Source: an uncultured Hyphomicrobiales bacterium (GTDB taxonomy: Bacteria; Pseudomonadota; Alphaproteobacteria; Rhizobiales; Aestuariivirgaceae). From it: a DNA stretch of 8,387 nucleotides. Location: NCBI GenBank assembly GCA_903930095.1, contig CAIYXE010000297.1:1-8387 (forward strand), read 5' to 3'. The position numbers and the translations under genes were made by a program. The notes under the pieces are model-generated. The model searched no databases. It worked only from the letters and a program-made list of their open reading frames with translations, and was not told the DNA's origin. Position 1 is the first letter of the stretch. Every line of letters begins with the position of its first letter. Shown one piece after another: positions 6,325 through 8,387 of this stretch.

Positions 6325-6636
6325 CTACTGCTTGTCGGGCAGAGCGGCAGGCACCTCGAGGGAGGATACCTGAACTGCCTGGCCAGCCTGGTCCGGGGCA
6401 ACCGTCACCGTGATGACGTAGCCCTGGTCGGTCTTCATCACATTGGATGCGACCGGAGCGACAGTCGTCTCGGCCGAGGCCGAGGTGACGGCGGCACCCT
6501 CGAAATATTTCGTCAGCCAGGTGGTGTGGGTCATCACCGAGGCGTGGACGATGAACGAAGTGGTGAGCACGCCGCCAATGAAAAGCGGCAGACCCACGGT
6601 GGGGTTCACCACGCACCAGATTCTTCCTTGGTTCAT
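6325..6636 (-). CDS. pucA: LH2 (B800-850) antenna alpha polypeptide with long C-terminal tail
   Basis: 103 residues, against about 50-60 in most LH2 alpha chains. Residues 1-47 align without gaps to the Rhodoblastus acidophilus LH2 alpha chain: MNQGRIW start (its formyl-Met binds B800), VVNP, H31 as the B850 bacteriochlorophyll ligand, HTTW at 37-40 and Y44-F45 near the B850 acetyl group. One membrane helix spans about residues 12-36. Position 8 is a cysteine. From residue 48 an extra stretch of about 56 residues begins, rich in Ala, Val and Thr, with an alternating, beta-like part (GYVITVTV) and ending in PDKQ; by topology it lies in the periplasm. The start has AGGAGA upstream and lies 12 bases after the pucB stop. 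The chain pairs with PucB to form the LH2 ring. Confidence 0.93.
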   Translation of the reverse strand: MNQGRIWCVVNPTVGLPLFIGGVLTTSFIVHASVMTHTTWLTKYFEGAAVTSASAETTVAPVASNVMKTDQGYVITVTVAPDQAGQAVQVSSLEVPAALPDKQ

Positions 6637-6648
6637 GTCAGGTCTCCT

Positions 6649-6804
6649 CTACTTCAGCCAGGGCGTAAGCGTGTACGCCAGCAAGTGGGCGATAAGGGAG
6701 ATCACGAAGAACACACGCGCACCGTCAATGACGTGCTTGTGCAGTTCCTCTGACTCCCGGATGGTGAGGCCTGTGGGCCACACCCTGTTCGGATCGTCTG
6801 CCAT
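6649..6804 (-). CDS. pucB: LH2 (B800-850) antenna beta polypeptide
   Basis: 51 residues, read directly from the minus strand: it starts [14 protein letters not shown] and ends TLTPWLK. The LH2 signature [15 protein letters not shown] (18-32) is present, with H22 (beta-His12 of Rhodoblastus acidophilus), R30 (B800 contact, beta-Arg20) and H40 in LIAHLLAY as the B850 ligand (beta-His30). These residues and the IDG.RVF motif separate it from LH1 beta. One membrane helix covers about 28-48; the N-terminus is about ten residues longer than in R. acidophilus. A strong ribosome binding site (GGAGG on the minus strand, 6813-6817) lies 8 bases before the ATG, in keeping with a highly made structural protein. 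pucA follows after 12 bases. The stop is TAG at 6649-6651. Confidence 0.95.
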   Translation of the reverse strand: MADDPNRVWPTGLTIRESEELHKHVIDGARVFFVISLIAHLLAYTLTPWLK

Positions 6805-6864
6805 CTGAATATCCTCCAGGCTTAGACTAGGTTTCGTGCTGGACCCGCACGGAGGTTTCCCGTC

Positions 6865-6879
6865 GTTGTTGTCAACAAC
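6865..6879. promoter_or_regulatory. 15-bp inverted repeat upstream of pucB
   Basis: GTTGTTG and CAACAAC flank a single central base in the 97-base spacer between pufC and pucB. Such a palindrome could be a regulator site or a small RNA hairpin. It does not match the TGT-N12-ACA pattern of PpsR/CrtJ or the FnrL pattern. The decamer GTCAACAACA at 6871-6880 recurs exactly at 6181-6190, upstream of pucC. I found no convincing -35/-10 pair here. Confidence 0.35.
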
Positions 6880-6892
6880 AAGACTCTTTTGC

Positions 6893-6918
6893 CGGCGCCC
6901 TTCATGGATTGGGCGCCG
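6893..6918 (-). terminator. stem-loop spanning the pufC stop codon
   Basis: An 8-bp GC-rich stem (CGGCGCCC at 6893-6900 with GGGCGCCG at 6911-6918) has a 10-base loop that contains the pufC stop codon (6902-6904). In the minus-strand RNA it is followed by GCAAAAGAG and not by a U-run, so it looks more like a stabilising or processing hairpin than an intrinsic terminator. Confidence 0.5.
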
Positions 6919-7957
6919 ATAGTTCCGGGTATTCCTTGGCCATGCTGAAGCCGTAGAGCGGCTTGTTGATGCCGTTGTGGCAGGTGGCGCAATTGACCTT
7001 CAGCACGTCGCCCTGCGGACCCTTGCGGTTGTCGGGGAAGACAGGCGCCAGCGGATCCATGTAGGTGTGGTTCACCTCGCTCACCATCTTGATGCCGTGC
7101 CAGGCGGTGACGCGCTGCGGGCGGCTTTCCTCCCAGCTCGAGAACTGGCGGGAGTTGTGGCAGAAGGTGCAGTTGACGCCGAGCCCGTCGGACATGTGCA
7201 TCATCAGCGCATAGGTCTTTTCCGTATCCTGGATGGTGCCGCCCGTGCCGCCGGGAAGGGCGGTCGTCGCCACCACGCGGATGTTCGCATTGGGGGCGAG
7301 CAGCGTGGTGAAGGGGTCATAGGGCAGCGAGCTGTAGGCGGGCACCGAGAGGCCGCCGAGGTTCTGGCCGTTGCGGCTGGCAGCCATGCCGCCGGCCTGT
7401 TTCGGGCCGGGGTTGATCGACCAGACATTGGCCGGCACCGCATTGCCGCGATGGCAGGTGTAGCAGGTGACACCTGTTGGCTGCACGTGGCTGGCGAACT
7501 TGGTGTTGATGGTGCGCGTCATCTGGATCATGCGGCGCGCGACGACCTTGGTGTAGATCTCGTCGGAGGCCATGTTCTCCACATTGTGGCAATAGGCGCA
7601 GCCGGCGTTGTCGCCTTCCTGCGGGGCAATCCAGGTGGTGATGGAGTTCATCAGCCGGTTGAACTGCGCGGTATCGAGATCGCCCAGCACCTGGACGTTC
7701 TGGTAGTTTTCCTTGTCGTCCTTGACGAGCACGCCGTCATTCTCGACCGGATCGTCGGGCACTGGCGCCTTGTTCAGGGCCTCCAGCGTCCTGGCGATGC
7801 GCGGGTTGGTGATCTGCTCCATGCCGAGGCCGCGGAAGCCGAGTTGCTGGCTGTCCATCGGCGGGCGCTCCCACTGCAGCATCATCGGGATGACGAGCAG
7901 AATGGTGACGACCGTGCCGAGCAGGGAGGCAGTGAGTGCGGAGGCTGAAAGTTTCAT
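6902..7957 (-). CDS. pufC: photosynthetic reaction centre tetraheme cytochrome c subunit
   Basis: 351 residues. It is bound to the periplasmic side of the reaction centre and re-reduces the special pair. Four heme c sites are seen: C120-AY-C123-H124, C165-YT-C168-H169, C263-TF-C266-H267 and C323-AT-C326-H327. By spacing against Blastochloris viridis, the distal ligands are probably M103 (heme 1), M143 (heme 2), M252 (heme 3) and H157 (heme 4, bis-His); the first is less certain because the spacing differs by four residues. The N-terminus has one hydrophobic segment (about 8-27) and no cysteine, so there is no lipoprotein site and it is probably anchored by an uncleaved helix. The gene follows pufM after 13 bases. 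GGAG lies upstream of the ATG. The soluble cytochrome c2 encoded at 2332-2712 is the likely donor. Confidence 0.97.
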   Translation of the reverse strand: MKLSASALTASLLGTVVTILLVIPMMLQWERPPMDSQQLGFRGLGMEQITNPRIARTLEALNKAPVPDDPVENDGVLVKDDKENYQNVQVLGDLDTAQFNRLMNSITTWIAPQEGDNAGCAYCHNVENMASDEIYTKVVARRMIQMTRTINTKFASHVQPTGVTCYTCHRGNAVPANVWSINPGPKQAGGMAASRNGQNLGGLSVPAYSSLPYDPFTTLLAPNANIRVVATTALPGGTGGTIQDTEKTYALMMHMSDGLGVNCTFCHNSRQFSSWEESRPQRVTAWHGIKMVSEVNHTYMDPLAPVFPDNRKGPQGDVLKVNCATCHNGINKPLYGFSMAKEYPELSAPNP

Positions 7958-7970
7958 GGTTCCGTCACTC

Positions 7971-8387
7971 CTATTGCGCCGCCGCGGGGTCGAGAACCGG
8001 GGCCGTCAGGTCCATTGGGTACATTGGCGCCACGCCGTGCTTGACCGCCCAGAGGTACCAGTTGTCGACCACCGTGCCGGTGAGCAGGATGCCGATGCCG
8101 CCAACCAGCGGGCAGAGCACCGCAAACCACCAGGCCCAGCGGTGGATCGACTCCATCGTGGCGTTGAAGCCCATGGTCCAGCGCCAGAACAGGGCCGCGC
8201 GCTCAGACGCCGTGCCGCGGTCGATGATCTGCTCGATCTCGCGCTCGCCGCCAAGGCGTGACACCGCAAGGATCGTTGCGCCATGCATGGCGAAGAGCAG
8301 TGCCGAGCCATAGAGGAAGGCGATCGAGAGCATGTGGAAGGGATTGTAGAAGAGGTTGCCGTAGCGGATCGAGAAGGCCGCCGTCCA
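7971..8387 (-). CDS. pufM: photosynthetic reaction centre M subunit, C-terminal part
   Basis: The last 138 residues; the frame runs off the right edge (from [20 protein letters not shown]). This is the D/E-helix half of the M chain. Conserved residues by comparison with Rhodobacter sphaeroides: the His in YNPFHML (special-pair ligand, M202), the His in [13 protein letters not shown] (iron ligand, M219), the Glu in [10 protein letters not shown] (M234), the Trp in [13 protein letters not shown] (quinone A contact, M252) and the His in SIHRWAWW (M266). The sequence continues about 17 residues past the R. sphaeroides end, finishing [11 protein letters not shown]; such tails are usual in reaction centres that carry a tetraheme subunit, which fits the pufC gene 13 bases downstream. 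Confidence 0.97.
   Translation of the reverse strand, partial: WTAAFSIRYGNLFYNPFHMLSIAFLYGSALLFAMHGATILAVSRLGGEREIEQIIDRGTASERAALFWRWTMGFNATMESIHRWAWWFAVLCPLVGGIGILLTGTVVDNWYLWAVKHGVAPMYPMDLTAPVLDPAAAQ

Noticed and set aside
6325..6636. LH1 alpha (PufA) instead of LH2 alpha
   Set aside because: The MNQGRIW...VVNP start, the HTTWxxxY spacing and the adjoining beta chain with [15 protein letters not shown] followed by pucC are LH2 features.
6805..6901. A sigma-70 promoter using TTGACA (minus strand) before pucB
   Set aside because: No acceptable -10 sequence occurs 16-18 bases downstream; the TTGACA is part of the palindrome.

Overview
The window is a piece of a photosynthesis gene cluster from a purple, bacteriochlorophyll a-making proteobacterium, almost certainly an alphaproteobacterium. 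The evidence is the reaction-centre M subunit, a tetraheme reaction-centre cytochrome, LH2 (B800-850 type) alpha and beta antenna polypeptides, PucC, and geranylgeranyl reductase BchP, all in high-GC DNA. The run bchP - tspO - small membrane protein - cytochrome c2, together with a tetraheme PufC, resembles what I recall of Hyphomicrobiales phototrophs such as Rhodopseudomonas. That placement is inference from memory and needs a sequence search.

The left arm (about 1-3739, plus strand) is one tight gene string: the end of a PucC/LhaA-family membrane protein, bchP, tspO, a 103-residue membrane protein of unknown function, a periplasmic cytochrome c2, and the type 2 isopentenyl diphosphate isomerase fni. 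Spacers are a 4-base overlap or 4-26 bases, so it reads as an operon. It covers pigment tail synthesis (isoprenoid supply by Fni, reduction of the geranylgeranyl tail by BchP), tetrapyrrole-linked sensing (TspO) and electron donation to the reaction centre (cytochrome c2).

The right arm (8387 down to 4102, minus strand) converges on the left arm: pufM (C-terminal part), pufC, pucB, pucA, pucC, and a 196-residue protein I do not recognise that ends in 16-residue repeats. The LH2 genes therefore follow directly behind the puf reaction-centre genes. Stem-loops sit at the pufC stop codon and just after pucA, where mRNA processing or 3'-end protection would let antenna polypeptides be made in excess over reaction centre and PucC.

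Between the converging arms lies a gene-free stretch (3740-4101) with two inverted copies of a GC-rich palindromic repeat of REP type and a 30-bp tandem duplication. The points most worth a second look are the LH2 alpha polypeptide with a tail of about 56 residues that roughly doubles its length, the repeat-containing protein behind pucC, the puf-puc fusion of gene order, and the uncharacterised small membrane protein beside tspO.
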